Source of the DNA: Chitinimonas taiwanensis DSM 18899
GTDB taxonomy: Bacteria > Pseudomonadota > Gammaproteobacteria > Burkholderiales > Chitinimonadaceae
Length of the DNA stretch: 64,000 nt
Direction: 5' to 3'
Assembly: GCF_900119825.1 (NCBI RefSeq)
Contig: NZ_FPKR01000008.1
Location: 124,001 to 188,000 of the forward strand
Part shown: positions 48,799-58,259 of the stretch, in pieces
Layout: each line of letters opens with the position of its first letter
How positions within the stretch are numbered: the first letter of the stretch is position 1
Program-made: the position numbers and the translations under genes
Notes under the pieces: model-generated
Told to the model about the DNA's origin: nothing
The model's database searches: none
The model's input: the letters and a program-made list of their open reading frames with translations, nothing else

Positions 48799-49550
48799 GC
48801 TGCCTCTTGCTGGATGCGGGCAATACCCGCCTGAAGTGGGCGCTGCTGGATGGCCCGCACTGGCTGGCCCAAGGCGTGTGCGCCTATGCCGAGCTGGCCG
48901 GGCTGCCAGCCCAGCTCGCGCCCTGGCCGGCCGTGCAGCGCATCCTGGCCTGCAATGTGGCTGGCCCCGCAGTGGCCAAGCAGCTTGCCGCCTGCTGGCC
49001 CGCGCTGCCGATTGCCTGGCTGAAGAGCAGCGCGGCCCAGGCCGGCGTACGCAATGGTTATCTGCGCCCCGAGCAACTGGGCGCCGACCGCTGGGCCGCG
49101 CTGATCGGCGCGCGTGCGCTACGCCAAACCGATCTATTGGTGGTGATGGCCGGCACCGCGATGACCGTGGATGCCTTGAGCAGTACGGGTGAATTTTTGG
49201 GTGGGGTGATCGTGCCCGGCTTTCGGCTGATGCGTGAGGCCCTCGCGCGCGGCACCGCCGACCTCGGCCTGCCCGATGGCGCCACGGCCACCTTCGCGCG
49301 CAGCACGGGCGAGGCGATCGTGAATGGCGCACTGGCGGCCCTGTCTGGCGCAATTGCCCAGCAGTATGCGCAGCTGAGTGCCTACAGCGGGCGCAGCGTG
49401 CAGATCCTTCTCTCGGGCGGCGATGCGGCCCGGATTGCGCCCTGCCTGCCGCCAGCACTGGCCGCCCAGCTGATCCGCATTGATAATCTGGTGCTGCACG
49501 GGCTGGCCCAGCTCGCGCAGCGCGACTCAAACCAGGAAGCTTCTGCATGA
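48795..49550 (+). CDS. coaX: Type III pantothenate kinase CoaX
   Basis: 251 residues, ASKHA fold. The phosphate 1 motif is LLLDAGNTRLKWALLD (about 4-19), then RPEQLGADRWAALIGAR and MAGTAMTVDALSSTGEFLGG. It phosphorylates pantothenate, the first step of coenzyme A synthesis, and is not feedback-inhibited by CoA. The birA-coaX order with overlap is common. Confidence 0.94.
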   Translation: MSCLLLDAGNTRLKWALLDGPHWLAQGVCAYAELAGLPAQLAPWPAVQRILACNVAGPAVAKQLAACWPALPIAWLKSSAAQAGVRNGYLRPEQLGADRWAALIGARALRQTDLLVVMAGTAMTVDALSSTGEFLGGVIVPGFRLMREALARGTADLGLPDGATATFARSTGEAIVNGALAALSGAIAQQYAQLSAYSGRSVQILLSGGDAARIAPCLPPALAAQLIRIDNLVLHGLAQLAQRDSNQEASA

Positions 49551-50374
49551 AATGGCTGTTCGTACTCTTGCTGCTCGGCAATCTGCTGTTCTTCGCCTAC
49601 ACCCAGTTGGAAAGCCCACCGGCCCAGGTCGATTGGCGCAGCCGCGAGGTAAATGCGGCGCAGCTGCGCCAGGTGGCCTTTGGCGCCAGTGAGCCGGCTG
49701 CCGATAGCAGCGCGCCGGCCGAACCGACGCCCACGCCAAGCGAAACGCCGGCGGCGGAACCTGCTACCAGCGCACCCGCCGCCGCGCCAGCCGCGAGCGA
49801 GCCCAAGACCGAGCCCAAACCCGCCGTGCCCGCGGTGGCCGCAACACCCGCCCCTCCGCCGGCCAGCCCGGCGACAACAGCGGCAGCGACGCCACCCAAG
49901 CCTAGCGGCCCGCTCGCCTGTTTCGCCTGGCGCAATATCCTGCCGGCCGATCTGCCCAATGCGCGTAAGCGCCTGGCTGCCCTGCAACTGGGTGGCGAGG
50001 TGTCGGTACAGAATGTCGGCGCCGAGGGCCCGCAGCGCTTCTGGGTGTATATCCCGCCGCGCGGCACGCTGGCCGATGCGCAGAAGAAGGCCGAGGAGCT
50101 GCGCGGCCTCGGGGTCAGCGACTTCTTCGTGGTAGCCGATGGCTCGCGCTGGAACCGCTCGGTATCGCTGGGCCTGTTCTCGACCCGCGAAGCGGCCGAG
50201 CGGCGCCTGGAAGCAGTCAAGCAGCAGGGTGTGCGCTCGGCTGTCATGCGCGAGCGCGGCGAGGGCGAGAGCCTGCAGCTGCTGATCCGTCAGGTACCCA
50301 AGTCGGCACGCCTGAATCTTGGCCGGGCTGCGATGAACTTCCGTGGCAGCACGGTCAGCGAGGTCGACTGCTGA
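49547..50374 (+). CDS. SPOR-domain membrane protein
   Basis: 275 residues. A single N-terminal membrane helix (KWLFVLLLLGNLLFFAY), a long Pro/Ala/Thr linker (about 45-125), and a C-terminal SPOR-like domain (about 180-245) with WVYIPPRGTLADAQKKAEEL and SVSLGLFSTREAAERRL. SPOR domains bind denuded peptidoglycan at division sites. Last gene of the wrbA chain, closed by a terminator. Confidence 0.88.
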   Translation: MKWLFVLLLLGNLLFFAYTQLESPPAQVDWRSREVNAAQLRQVAFGASEPAADSSAPAEPTPTPSETPAAEPATSAPAAAPAASEPKTEPKPAVPAVAATPAPPPASPATTAAATPPKPSGPLACFAWRNILPADLPNARKRLAALQLGGEVSVQNVGAEGPQRFWVYIPPRGTLADAQKKAEELRGLGVSDFFVVADGSRWNRSVSLGLFSTREAAERRLEAVKQQGVRSAVMRERGEGESLQLLIRQVPKSARLNLGRAAMNFRGSTVSEVDC

Positions 50375-50400
50375 GCGGGATCGCGGTCACTCACCCACAA

Positions 50401-50428
50401 AAAACGGCGACCCTTGGGTCGCCGTTTT
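50401..50428. terminator. Terminator between the SPOR gene and the OMP-like gene
   Basis: AAAACGGCGACCC-TT-GGGTCGCCGTTTT, a 13-base perfect stem between convergent genes. Confidence 0.92.
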
Positions 50429-50451
50429 GCCATCCAACTCAGCGGTGCCGA

Positions 50452-51105
50452 TCAGAAGCCGATGGTCAGACCGACATTCAGCACCGGCCAGACCTTGAAG
50501 CTCTTCAGATCGTCCTGCAGCTTCACACGCTCGGCCTCTACGTCGTTCTTCAGGCTCGCGCACTCGGCCGGCGACAGGCTGCTGCCGCAGTTCACATTCA
50601 GGCTGGCCTTGGCGCCACCCTGCAGGATCACGCCCAGATCGCCATAGAAGTTCACACCGAAGCCCGACACGTTGCCGTAGCCGACGCCCAGATAGGGGGC
50701 AACGCGCTTCTTGCCCTTCACCTCGCCATTGATCGATACGCCGTTCGCGCTATAGCTATTGCCGTTGATCTCGAAATTGCCATTGCTGGGCTTGGCATTC
50801 AGGCCGAACTTATTACCAGCCGAGACGAGACCGGCGGTCAGGCGGAAGGGGCCGAGCGGATGCCAGTCGATCAGGCCGCTCAGGTTCTTCAGCTTGAGCT
50901 TGGCGTCGTAGTCGAGATCTTCGTCGTCCACCGTGGTGTTGTAGTTGAGCGCGCTGTAACCGACGCGGGCCGAGAAGGTCGGGAACACGCCCCAGGCCAC
51001 ATCGCCGCCTACGCCGGTGGTGCCCGCGCGTACACCCACACCTACCGCATGCGCGTGGCCGGCGGCCAAGAGGGCCAACAACAACGGTGCAATCATCTTC
51101 TTCAT
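50452..51105 (-). CDS. Small outer-membrane beta-barrel-like protein
   Basis: 217 residues. Signal peptide KKMIAPLLLALLAAGHAHA, then amphipathic strands such as VGVGVRAGTTGVGGDVAW and FPTFSARVGYSALNYN, and a terminal WPVLNVGLTIGF with a C-terminal Phe, the usual outer-membrane barrel ending. Two cysteines (VNCGSSLSPAEC) can pair. The ATG with GGGAGA upstream is used. Possibly an eight-stranded barrel; function unknown. Confidence 0.8.
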   Translation of the reverse strand: MKKMIAPLLLALLAAGHAHAVGVGVRAGTTGVGGDVAWGVFPTFSARVGYSALNYNTTVDDEDLDYDAKLKLKNLSGLIDWHPLGPFRLTAGLVSAGNKFGLNAKPSNGNFEINGNSYSANGVSINGEVKGKKRVAPYLGVGYGNVSGFGVNFYGDLGVILQGGAKASLNVNCGSSLSPAECASLKNDVEAERVKLQDDLKSFKVWPVLNVGLTIGF

Positions 51106-51182
51106 GGTCTCTCCCAAAACGCCCTATCGCGGGCAGGTATCAAAGTCATTGCAGTAGGGCGAGTACTACCCCACCGGGCGCC

Positions 51183-51866
51183 TCAGTCGGCGCGCTTGGT
51201 AAACATCAAATCCCACACGCCATGGCCCAGATTCAGGCCACGCTGCTCGAACTTGGTCAGCGGGCGCCATGCCGGACGCGGCGCGAAACCGTCATAGCTG
51301 TTCTGCAGGGCCGGATTGGCGGACAGCACCTCCAGCATCTGCAGCGCGTAGTCCTCCCAATCGGTGGCCATATGGATATAGGCGCCCGGCTTGAGCTTGT
51401 TCAAGATGCCTGCCAGGAATTCCGGCTGCACCAGGCGGCGTTTCTGCTGGCGCTTCTTCGGCCACGGGTCGGGGAAGTAGAGATGAAAACCATCCAGCGA
51501 GGCATCGGGCAGCATATGGGCGAGCACTTCCACCGCATCATGGCGGATCACGCGGATATTGCTCAGCTGCTTGTCGTCGATCAGCTTGAGCAGATTGCCC
51601 ACCCCGGGGCCATGCACCTCGATGCCGAGGAAATCGACCTCGGGCCGCGCGGCGGCGATATCGGCCGTGGCCGCGCCCATGCCAAAGCCGATCTCCAGCA
51701 CCTTTGGCGCGGCACGCCCGAAGGCAGCCTGCAGATCTAGCGGTTCGGGCCGGTACTCAATACCCCAGCGCGGCATGCCCTCTTCCACCGCACGCGTCTG
51801 CGCCTCGGAAAAGTGGCCCTGGCGCAGCACAAAGCTGCGGATATGGCGGTGTTTCGGGTCTTCCAT
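51183..51866 (-). CDS. trmB: tRNA (guanine-N7-)-methyltransferase TrmB
   Basis: 227 residues. It makes m7G46 in the variable loop of tRNAs using S-adenosylmethionine. [16 protein letters not shown] is the cofactor motif, then [15 protein letters not shown], and the catalytic [20 protein letters not shown] block. Start at [15 protein letters not shown], the usual TrmB opening. Follows thiG on the same strand. Confidence 0.96.
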   Translation of the reverse strand: MEDPKHRHIRSFVLRQGHFSEAQTRAVEEGMPRWGIEYRPEPLDLQAAFGRAAPKVLEIGFGMGAATADIAAARPEVDFLGIEVHGPGVGNLLKLIDDKQLSNIRVIRHDAVEVLAHMLPDASLDGFHLYFPDPWPKKRQQKRRLVQPEFLAGILNKLKPGAYIHMATDWEDYALQMLEVLSANPALQNSYDGFAPRPAWRPLTKFEQRGLNLGHGVWDLMFTKRAD

Positions 51867-51948
51867 GTCTTGTACTTTCAGTGTTGCGAGTCCAGCGCTG
51901 GATTCGATCAGCGGCGGTTTGCTGCGCGAATCCTTCCTACGGTGGCCA

Positions 51949-52737
51949 TCAGGCAATCATGCCTGTCGTCGGCGAGCTCGGGCTGGCCGAGTAGAGCTTG
52001 CGTGGCATACGGCCGGCCAGAAACGCTTCGCGGCCGGCTTCCACACCCTTCTTCATTGCGCTGGCCATCAGCACCGGGTCGCGCGCGGCGGCGATGGCGG
52101 TATTCATCAGCACGCCGTGGCAACCGAGCTCCATGGCAATCGCGGCATCCGAGGCGGTGCCGACGCCGGCATCCACAATCACCGGCACGGTGCTTTGCTC
52201 AATGATCAGCTGCAGATTCCACGGATTGAGGATGCCCATGCCCGAGCCGATCAGGCTGGCCAGCGGCATGATCGCGCAGCAGCCAATGGCTTCGAGCTGC
52301 TTGGCAATAATGGGGTCGTCCGAGGTATAGACCATCACGTCGAAGCCGTCCTTCACCAGGGTTTCGGCCGCGCGCAGCGTTTCCAGCACATTCGGGTACA
52401 GGGTATGCGGGTCGCCCAGCACTTCGAGCTTAACCAGCTTGTGGCCATCCAGCAGCTCGCGCGCCAGGCGCAGCGTGCGTACTGCGTCGTCGGCGCTGTA
52501 GCAGCCGGCGGTATTGGGCAGATAGGTGAATTCGCTCGGCGGCAGATAGTCGAGCAGGCTGGGCGCGCCAGCGTCCTGGCCGATATTCACGCGGCGGATG
52601 GCCACGGTGACGATCTCGGCGCCCGAGGCATCGATGGCGGCGCGGGTTTCGTTGAAATCCTTGTACTTGCCGGTACCAACCAGCAGGCGGGAGCCGTATT
52701 CACGGCCGGCGATGGTGAGGCGTGCGTCTGTATGCAT
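51949..52737 (-). CDS. thiG: Thiazole synthase ThiG
   Basis: 262 residues, TIM barrel. It builds the thiazole phosphate of thiamine from deoxyxylulose phosphate, dehydroglycine and ThiS-thiocarboxylate. [35 protein letters not shown] (with the Schiff-base lysine) and [16 protein letters not shown] are diagnostic. Start at [11 protein letters not shown]; 55 bases after thiS. Confidence 0.96.
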   Translation of the reverse strand: MHTDARLTIAGREYGSRLLVGTGKYKDFNETRAAIDASGAEIVTVAIRRVNIGQDAGAPSLLDYLPPSEFTYLPNTAGCYSADDAVRTLRLARELLDGHKLVKLEVLGDPHTLYPNVLETLRAAETLVKDGFDVMVYTSDDPIIAKQLEAIGCCAIMPLASLIGSGMGILNPWNLQLIIEQSTVPVIVDAGVGTASDAAIAMELGCHGVLMNTAIAAARDPVLMASAMKKGVEAGREAFLAGRMPRKLYSASPSSPTTGMIA

Positions 52738-52792
52738 GGGAATCCTGTGGGCAGGCTGGGCACAAAGGCCGGGAAAACAGGGGGAAGGCAGG

Positions 52793-52996
52793 CTAGCCGC
52801 CACCAACCGCAACGACGATTTCCAGCTTGTCGCCGGCTTGCAGCACGGTGTCGCCGTGCTGGCTCTTGGGGACGATCTCGCCATTACGCTCGATGGCGAT
52901 GCGCCGGCCAGCGTGGCCGAGCTGCTCGATCAGGCTGCTCAGGGTGGTGGCAGCGGGTAGCTGGTGGCTTGCGCCATTGATATGGATGTCGATCAC
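52793..52996 (-). CDS. thiS: Sulfur carrier protein ThiS
   Basis: 67 residues, ubiquitin-like fold, ending in Gly-Gly-Gly as needed for thiocarboxylation by Thi[17 protein letters not shown] is the conserved core. GTG start without a strong ribosome site; no better start is in frame. Directly upstream of thiG, its acceptor enzyme. No TPP riboswitch was recognised upstream. Confidence 0.92.
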   Translation of the reverse strand: MIDIHINGASHQLPAATTLSSLIEQLGHAGRRIAIERNGEIVPKSQHGDTVLQAGDKLEIVVAVGGG

Positions 52997-53020
52997 GATG
53001 GAGAAGCGGTATCTAGGGGT

Positions 53021-55210
53021 TCAGGCGTGGCCGTTCTGGCCCTTGAGGCGATGGATGCGCACCACGCGTTCCAGGCTGCGCAGCGACTGCATGACACGCG
53101 CCAGATGCTGGCGGTTTTCCACCTGCACGGTGAAGCTGATCTCGGTGTAGCGGTCGCCCTCGGCCTCGTTGTCCATGCGCACATTCTCGATATTGGCAGC
53201 AGCTTCCGAGATGGCGGCGGCGATCTGGGCCAGCACACCGCGTTCATGCATGGCCAGTACCTTGATCTGGACATCGAACAGCTTGCCGGCCGGCACATCC
53301 CACTCCACTTCCAGGAGCTTGTCCGGGTCGAACTTGCTGTGGCGACCGACCACCTGCGGGCAGTCGTGGGTGTGAATGACCAGGCCCTGGCCCTGCTTGA
53401 TGATGCCGATGATGGGGTCGCCCGGAATCGGGTTGCAGCAGCGCGAAAACTGCACGGCCACACCTTCGGTGCCGCGGATCAGGATCGGGCCGGCATGGGT
53501 CTCGCCCTCGCTGAGCAGGCCAGCCAGGGTCAGGAGGCGCTGCGCGACCACCACGCCAAGGCGCTTACCCAGGCCGATATCGGCCAGGATCTCGTCCTGG
53601 CGCGACGGCGCGTTTTCCTTCACATAGCGCTCCCAGGCATCGAGCGGGATGTCGGCGGCCTGGTTCATAAGTGCGCGCACGGCCTGGTTGAGCAGGCGGT
53701 CGCCCAGCGCCACCGCCTCTTCATAGCGCATGGTCTTCAGGAAGTGGCGGATATGCGAGCGCGCCTTGCCGGTCACCACGAAGTTCAGCCAGTTCGGATT
53801 CGGGCGCGCGGTGGTGGCGGTGATGATCTCGACCTGGTCGCCGGTCTTGAGCTGGGTGCGCAAGGGCATCAGATCGTAATTGATGCGCACCGCAATGCAG
53901 CGATTGCCGATGTCCGAGTGCACGGCATAGGCGAAGTCGACCGCCGTGGCGCCCTGCGGCAGGGTCAGGATCTTGCCCTTGGGGGTGAACACATACACTT
54001 CGCCCGGGAACAGGTCGACCTTGATGTGCTCGAGGAACTCGACCGAGTCGCCCGACATGGACTGGATTTCCAGCAGGCTCTGCAGCCACTGGTGGGTCTT
54101 TTGCTGCACATCGCTGACGCCGTCGTCGCCCGACTTGTACATCCAGTGCGAGGCCACCCCGGCCTGGGCCACCTTGTGCATATCGTGGGTGCGGATCTGC
54201 ACCTCGATCGGCGTGCCATAGGGGCCGGACAGCGCGGTGTGCAGGCTCTGGTAGCCATTCGGCTTGGGGATGGCGATGTAATCCTTGAAGGTGCCGGGGC
54301 GTGGCTTGTACAGACCGTGCAGGGTGCCAAGCGCCAGGTAGCAGGTCGGCACATCCTTGACGATGACGCGGAAGCCGTAGATATCCAGCACCTCGGAAAA
54401 GCTCAGGTGCTTTTCCTGCATCTTGCGGTAGATGCTGGCGAGATGCTTCTCGCGCCCATAGACGGTCGCTTCGACCTTGGCCTCGTGCAGCTTGTGCTTG
54501 ATCGCATCGAGGATCTTGCTCACCACCTCGCGCCGATTGCCGCGCGCCGCCTTCAAGGCCTTACCGAGTACCTCGTAGCGCATCGGGTGCAGATACTTGA
54601 AGCTCCAGTCCTCGAGCTCCTGGTAGATCGCATGCAGGCCGATGCGGTTGGCGATCGGCGCATAGATTTCCAGCGTCTCGGCCGCGATGCGGCGCTGCTT
54701 GTCCTCGCGCATATGGTCGAGCGTGCGCATATTGTGCAAACGGTCGGCCAGCTTGACGAGGATCACGCGCACATCGCGCGCCATCGCCATCAGCATCTTG
54801 CGGAAGTTTTCCGCCTGCGCCTCTTCCTTGCTCTGGAATTCAAGCTTTTCCAGCTTGGACAGGCCGTCCACCAGCTCGGCAATCGGCTTGCCGAAACGCT
54901 CGGTCAGTTCGAGCTTGGTGACGCCGGTGTCCTCCATGGTGTCGTGCAGGAAGGCCGCCATCAGCGCCTGGGCGTCCAGATGGTGGTCGGCCAGGATGTC
55001 GGCCACGGCCAGAGGGTGAGTGATATAGGGCTCGCCGCTCTTGCGCAGCTGGCTCTTATGGCATTCGGCGCTGAATTTGAACGCCGCTTCCAAGAGCGGC
55101 AGGTCCTCCGGCTTCAGATAGCCGGACACCTTGGCCAATAGCGCATTGGCGTCGTGCGCCACCTGGGTGGCGTAGGCTGCGGGGACGGGAAGTTCGGCGG
55201 CGTCTAGCAT
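53021..55210 (-). CDS. spoT: Bifunctional (p)ppGpp synthetase/hydrolase SpoT
   Basis: 729 residues, long RSH protein. HD hydrolase domain with AAFLHDTMEDTG and VKLADRLHNMRTL (about 45-150), synthetase domain with GREKHLASIYRKM and EVQIRTHDMHKVA (about 235-345), TGS domain (about 385-445), and a C-terminal ACT domain. The hydrolase residues are intact, so it should be bifunctional SpoT rather than RelA. It makes and degrades the stringent-response alarmone. rpoZ is upstream, with a terminator-like hairpin between them. Confidence 0.96.
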   Translation of the reverse strand: MLDAAELPVPAAYATQVAHDANALLAKVSGYLKPEDLPLLEAAFKFSAECHKSQLRKSGEPYITHPLAVADILADHHLDAQALMAAFLHDTMEDTGVTKLELTERFGKPIAELVDGLSKLEKLEFQSKEEAQAENFRKMLMAMARDVRVILVKLADRLHNMRTLDHMREDKQRRIAAETLEIYAPIANRIGLHAIYQELEDWSFKYLHPMRYEVLGKALKAARGNRREVVSKILDAIKHKLHEAKVEATVYGREKHLASIYRKMQEKHLSFSEVLDIYGFRVIVKDVPTCYLALGTLHGLYKPRPGTFKDYIAIPKPNGYQSLHTALSGPYGTPIEVQIRTHDMHKVAQAGVASHWMYKSGDDGVSDVQQKTHQWLQSLLEIQSMSGDSVEFLEHIKVDLFPGEVYVFTPKGKILTLPQGATAVDFAYAVHSDIGNRCIAVRINYDLMPLRTQLKTGDQVEIITATTARPNPNWLNFVVTGKARSHIRHFLKTMRYEEAVALGDRLLNQAVRALMNQAADIPLDAWERYVKENAPSRQDEILADIGLGKRLGVVVAQRLLTLAGLLSEGETHAGPILIRGTEGVAVQFSRCCNPIPGDPIIGIIKQGQGLVIHTHDCPQVVGRHSKFDPDKLLEVEWDVPAGKLFDVQIKVLAMHERGVLAQIAAAISEAAANIENVRMDNEAEGDRYTEISFTVQVENRQHLARVMQSLRSLERVVRIHRLKGQNGHA

Positions 55211-55222
55211 GGCGGCAAAGGG

Positions 55223-55247
55223 ACAAAAAGCGGGCCTGGGCCCGCTT
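55223..55247 (-). terminator. Terminator-like hairpin between rpoZ and spoT
   Basis: On the minus strand AAGCGGGCC-CA-GGCCCGCTT followed by TTTGTCC. Its T-run lies only about 13 bases before the spoT ATG, so it would reduce transcription from rpoZ into spoT. Confidence 0.7.
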
Positions 55248-55268
55248 CTTGGTCTTCTACCTGCTGGT

Positions 55269-55478
55269 TTAGCTGCGCGTACGCGTCAGCATTTCCAGGC
55301 CGATCTTGCCGGCGGCCATTTCACGCAGGGCCAGCACGGTCGGCTTGTCGCGGCCGGCTGCTTCCACCAGCGGGGTCGAACCATTTGCCAGCTGGCGGGC
55401 GCGGTAGGCGGCAGCCAGGGTCAGGTCGAAACGGTTGGGGATGCGATCCAGACAATCTTCAACGGTAATACGGGCCAT
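55269..55478 (-). CDS. rpoZ: RNA polymerase omega subunit
   Basis: 69 residues, normal for betaproteobacteria. [21 protein letters not shown] is diagnostic; helical throughout. It binds the beta-prime subunit and forms part of a ppGpp site. GGAG precedes the ATG. It lies between gmk and spoT as in many proteobacteria. Confidence 0.97.
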   Translation of the reverse strand: MARITVEDCLDRIPNRFDLTLAAAYRARQLANGSTPLVEAAGRDKPTVLALREMAAGKIGLEMLTRTRS

Positions 55479-55535
55479 TTCACTACTCCAGATAAACGCC
55501 CGGCATGGCTGCCGGCGCGGTAAAACAATCGGTGC

Positions 55536-56150
55536 TCAGCCCTGCAGGCTGGCGATCAGTGCGTTATGGCGCTCGGCCTGGGCCAGAAAGCGCAGGCGCT
55601 CGGCGCGTACCACGCCAATGATGTCGCGCACGGCTTCATCGATGTGCTCGTTGACGATCACATAGTCGAACTCGCCCACATGGGCGATTTCCTCGCGCGC
55701 ATTGGCCAGGCGCTTGACGATGGCTTCTTCGCTATCGGTGCCGCGGTTACGCAGGCGCTGCTCGAGAATCTCGGCGCTGGGCGGCAGGATGAAGACACCC
55801 ACCGCACCGTCGAAAATCCGTCTGACCTGCTGGGCGCCCTGCACATCGATCTCGAGCAGGATGTCCTGACCGCGCGCCATGGCGTCGCTGATCCACTTCT
55901 GCGAGGTGCCGTACAGGTTGCCGTGCACCTCGGCGTGCTCAAGGAACTCGCCGCGGCCGGCCATGGCGAGGAATTCCTCGCGGCTGACGAAATGGTATTC
56001 ACGGCCATTCTGCTCACCCTCGCGCGGCGCGCGGGTGGTGAAGGAAATGGACAGCTGCACCTTGGCATCCGCGGCCAGCAGCGCGTGAACCAGGGTGGCC
56101 TTGCCGGCGCCCGAGGGGCCAGCGAGGATGAAAAGCTTGCCTTTGCTCAT
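55536..56150 (-). CDS. gmk: Guanylate kinase
   Basis: 204 residues. It phosphorylates GMP to GDP. GMP-binding elements SISFTTRAPREGEQNGREYHF and DILLEIDVQGAQQVR (each in the usual place) and the lid RLRNRGTDSEEAI are intact. The P-loop reads GPSGAGKATL, with Ala18 where Ser or Thr normally coordinates Mg2+, followed by Thr19. Start at MSKGKLFIL. Followed by rpoZ, preceded by yicC, an arrangement conserved in many proteobacteria. Confidence 0.95.
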   Translation of the reverse strand: MSKGKLFILAGPSGAGKATLVHALLAADAKVQLSISFTTRAPREGEQNGREYHFVSREEFLAMAGRGEFLEHAEVHGNLYGTSQKWISDAMARGQDILLEIDVQGAQQVRRIFDGAVGVFILPPSAEILEQRLRNRGTDSEEAIVKRLANAREEIAHVGEFDYVIVNEHIDEAVRDIIGVVRAERLRFLAQAERHNALIASLQG

Positions 56151-56264
56151 GTGCGTATCTCGTTGATTCAAACGGCTTCGTGGCAGCGTAACACAATCGC
56201 CGCCCGGCTCCCATGCAGGCACGCGCACAAAACTGGCCGGCGCGCCGTGCAATGGCCCGGCAGT

Positions 56265-57131
56265 TTATTCAATATTTTGTACCTGTTCGCGCATCTGTTC
56301 GATCAGCACCTTGAGCTCCATCGAGGCCTGGCTGGTATCGACCGCCACCGACTTGGAACCCAGGGTATTCGCCTCGCGATGCAGTTCCTGCATCAGGAAA
56401 TCCAGCCGCTTACCGACCGCGCCGCCGGTTTTCAGGATGCGGCGCAGCTCGGCGATATGGGTGACCAGGCGGGTCAATTCTTCAGCCACATCGATCTTCT
56501 GTGCGAACAGCGCCACTTCCTGGCGCACGCGGTCATCATCGGCACTACCGAGCGCCTCGACCAGCCTTTGCTTGAGCTTGTCGTCATAGGCGGCCACGAT
56601 GGCCGGCAGGCGCGGTTGCACCTCTTCCACGATGGCGGCCATCTTGTCGGCGCGCTCGATCAGCGAGGCCGCCAGCTTGTCACCTTCCCGGCCACGGGTG
56701 GCGGAGAAATCGGCCAGCGCCAGTTCCAGCAGCTCCAAAGCGGTCTGCTGCATCGCTTCCGGGGTGACCGAATCGGTGGCCAGCACACCCGGCCAGCGCA
56801 GCAGCTCGCCCATGCGCAGCTCACCCGCATTCGGTGCCACGCTACGGGCCTGTTCGGACAGCGCGATCAGCTGGCTCAGCAGCTCAGTATTCAGTTGCAG
56901 GCGCGGCTGGGTTTCCGCACGGGCGGAAAAGCCGATGCGGCAATCGAGCTTGCCACGCGAGACGCGGCCGGCCAGCTTTTCGCGGATCTGGTTTTCGATC
57001 AGGCGCAGCTCTTCGGGCAGACGCAGGCTCAGGTCGAGGAAACGGTGATTGACCGCGCGCAATTCCACGCTCAAAAGGCCGCCGGCCAGTTCACGGGTGG
57101 CAACGGCATAGCCTGTCATACTGAGGATCAT
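56265..57131 (-). CDS. yicC: YicC family endoribonuclease-type protein
   Basis: 288 residues. MILSMTGYAVATRE, VELRAVNHRFLDLSLRLPEEL, GKLDCRIGF, and the end KVLIEQMREQVQNIE match YicC, recently described as an endoribonuclease that helps degrade the RyhB small RNA in E. coli. GGGAG six bases before the ATG. Upstream of gmk by 114 bases, divergent from the kinase gene. Confidence 0.95.
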   Translation of the reverse strand: MILSMTGYAVATRELAGGLLSVELRAVNHRFLDLSLRLPEELRLIENQIREKLAGRVSRGKLDCRIGFSARAETQPRLQLNTELLSQLIALSEQARSVAPNAGELRMGELLRWPGVLATDSVTPEAMQQTALELLELALADFSATRGREGDKLAASLIERADKMAAIVEEVQPRLPAIVAAYDDKLKQRLVEALGSADDDRVRQEVALFAQKIDVAEELTRLVTHIAELRRILKTGGAVGKRLDFLMQELHREANTLGSKSVAVDTSQASMELKVLIEQMREQVQNIE

Positions 57132-57218
57132 GCGGAACTCCCAATGCTGTGATGACGCGCCCGCTTTGACTTTGTGGCGGGGCAAAACCACAATCAGCGG
57201 CACGCGAACCCGGATGTC

Positions 57219-58259
57219 ATGAAAACACCGGTTCGAAGAGGCCCGGATTCTACCACAGCGACCAAGCCAGCCCTGATGCCTCCACCCAGTAATCTGCCGC
57301 TTGCACGCGGTTATCAACTGCTCAACTACACCATCGTCAAGCAATTGTCGGCGGGTGGGTTTTCCATTGTCTATCTGGCGCACGACGAGCACGACCAGCC
57401 AGTCGCCATCAAGGAATACCTGCCCAATGCGCTGGCCTTGCGCAGCGAGGGCGAGCGGGTGCTGGCAACCTCGGCCGATAATCTGGCCCTGTTCCGCCAT
57501 GGCATGAAGTGCTTCTTCGAGGAGGGCAAGACCCTGGCGCAGATCCGCCACCCGAATGTGGTGCGCGTGATCAATTTCTTCCGTGCCAACGAGACCGTCT
57601 ACATGGTCATGGAATACGAGCGCGGTCGTACGCTGCAAAAGGAAATCCAGCTGACCGAGGGCGGGGTGAAGGAGAACATGATTCTGTATGTGTTCGCCCA
57701 CCTGCTAAATGGCCTGCGCGAAGTGCATCTGAAAAAGATGCTGCATCTCGATATCAAGCCGGCCAATCTGTATATCCGCCGCGATGGCAGCCCGGTGCTG
57801 CTCGACTTCGGCTCGGCGCGCGAGGCGCTCAACCAATCGGCGATGAGCAAGTTCACCCCGATGTACACCCCGGGCTTCGCTTCACCCGAACAGTATGCCG
57901 AGCGCGACAAGCTCGGCCCCTGGAGTGATTTGTATAGCGTGGGCGCCAGCATCTTCGCCTGCATGAGCGGCATGGCCCCACAAGCGGCCGACCAGCGCGC
58001 CAAGGACGACCGTTACCAATCGGTCAAGAAGGCCTGGGCCGGCAAATACTCGCCGCGCCTTCTGGAACTCGTGGACTGGTGCCTGGAACTCGACCCGCTC
58101 AAACGCCCGCAAAGCGTGCGCGAGGTGCAGAAGATTCTGGTTGATATCGCCGCTGAACCGCTGATCAAGCAGGGCGGACTGCTGAACAGCCTGAAGAACA
58201 CCGTCAGTCGCCTGGGCCGGATGGATATCCTGGCCGGCGGCAAGGGAGAACAAAAATGA
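57219..58259 (+). CDS. Bacterial Ser/Thr protein kinase (Hanks type)
   Basis: About 346 residues. Glycine-rich loop LSAGGFSIVYLA (about 43-54), catalytic Lys65 in PVAIKEYLP, HLDIKPAN with catalytic Asp178, and DFGSAR with Asp196. The HRD arginine is replaced by Leu, so it is a non-RD kinase. No membrane helix or extracellular sensor is present; the kinase is cytoplasmic with a short tail. It overlaps the PP2C gene by four bases. The ATG at 57219 is used; a GTG at 57174 and ATG at 57276 are alternatives. Substrates unknown. Confidence 0.9.
   Translation: MKTPVRRGPDSTTATKPALMPPPSNLPLARGYQLLNYTIVKQLSAGGFSIVYLAHDEHDQPVAIKEYLPNALALRSEGERVLATSADNLALFRHGMKCFFEEGKTLAQIRHPNVVRVINFFRANETVYMVMEYERGRTLQKEIQLTEGGVKENMILYVFAHLLNGLREVHLKKMLHLDIKPANLYIRRDGSPVLLDFGSAREALNQSAMSKFTPMYTPGFASPEQYAERDKLGPWSDLYSVGASIFACMSGMAPQAADQRAKDDRYQSVKKAWAGKYSPRLLELVDWCLELDPLKRPQSVREVQKILVDIAAEPLIKQGGLLNSLKNTVSRLGRMDILAGGKGEQK

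Noticed and set aside
49730-49900. Low-complexity Pro/Ala/Thr tract
   Set aside because: Ordinary linker between the membrane helix and the SPOR domain.
52740-53020. TPP riboswitch before thiS or thiG
   Set aside because: No CUGAGA-type or other THI-box conserved sequence was found on the minus strand upstream of either gene.
52964-55141. 725-codon open frame on the plus strand opposite spoT
   Set aside because: Antisense shadow in GC-rich DNA: His/Gln/Ala-rich with no fold or motif, while the minus strand encodes an unmistakable SpoT.
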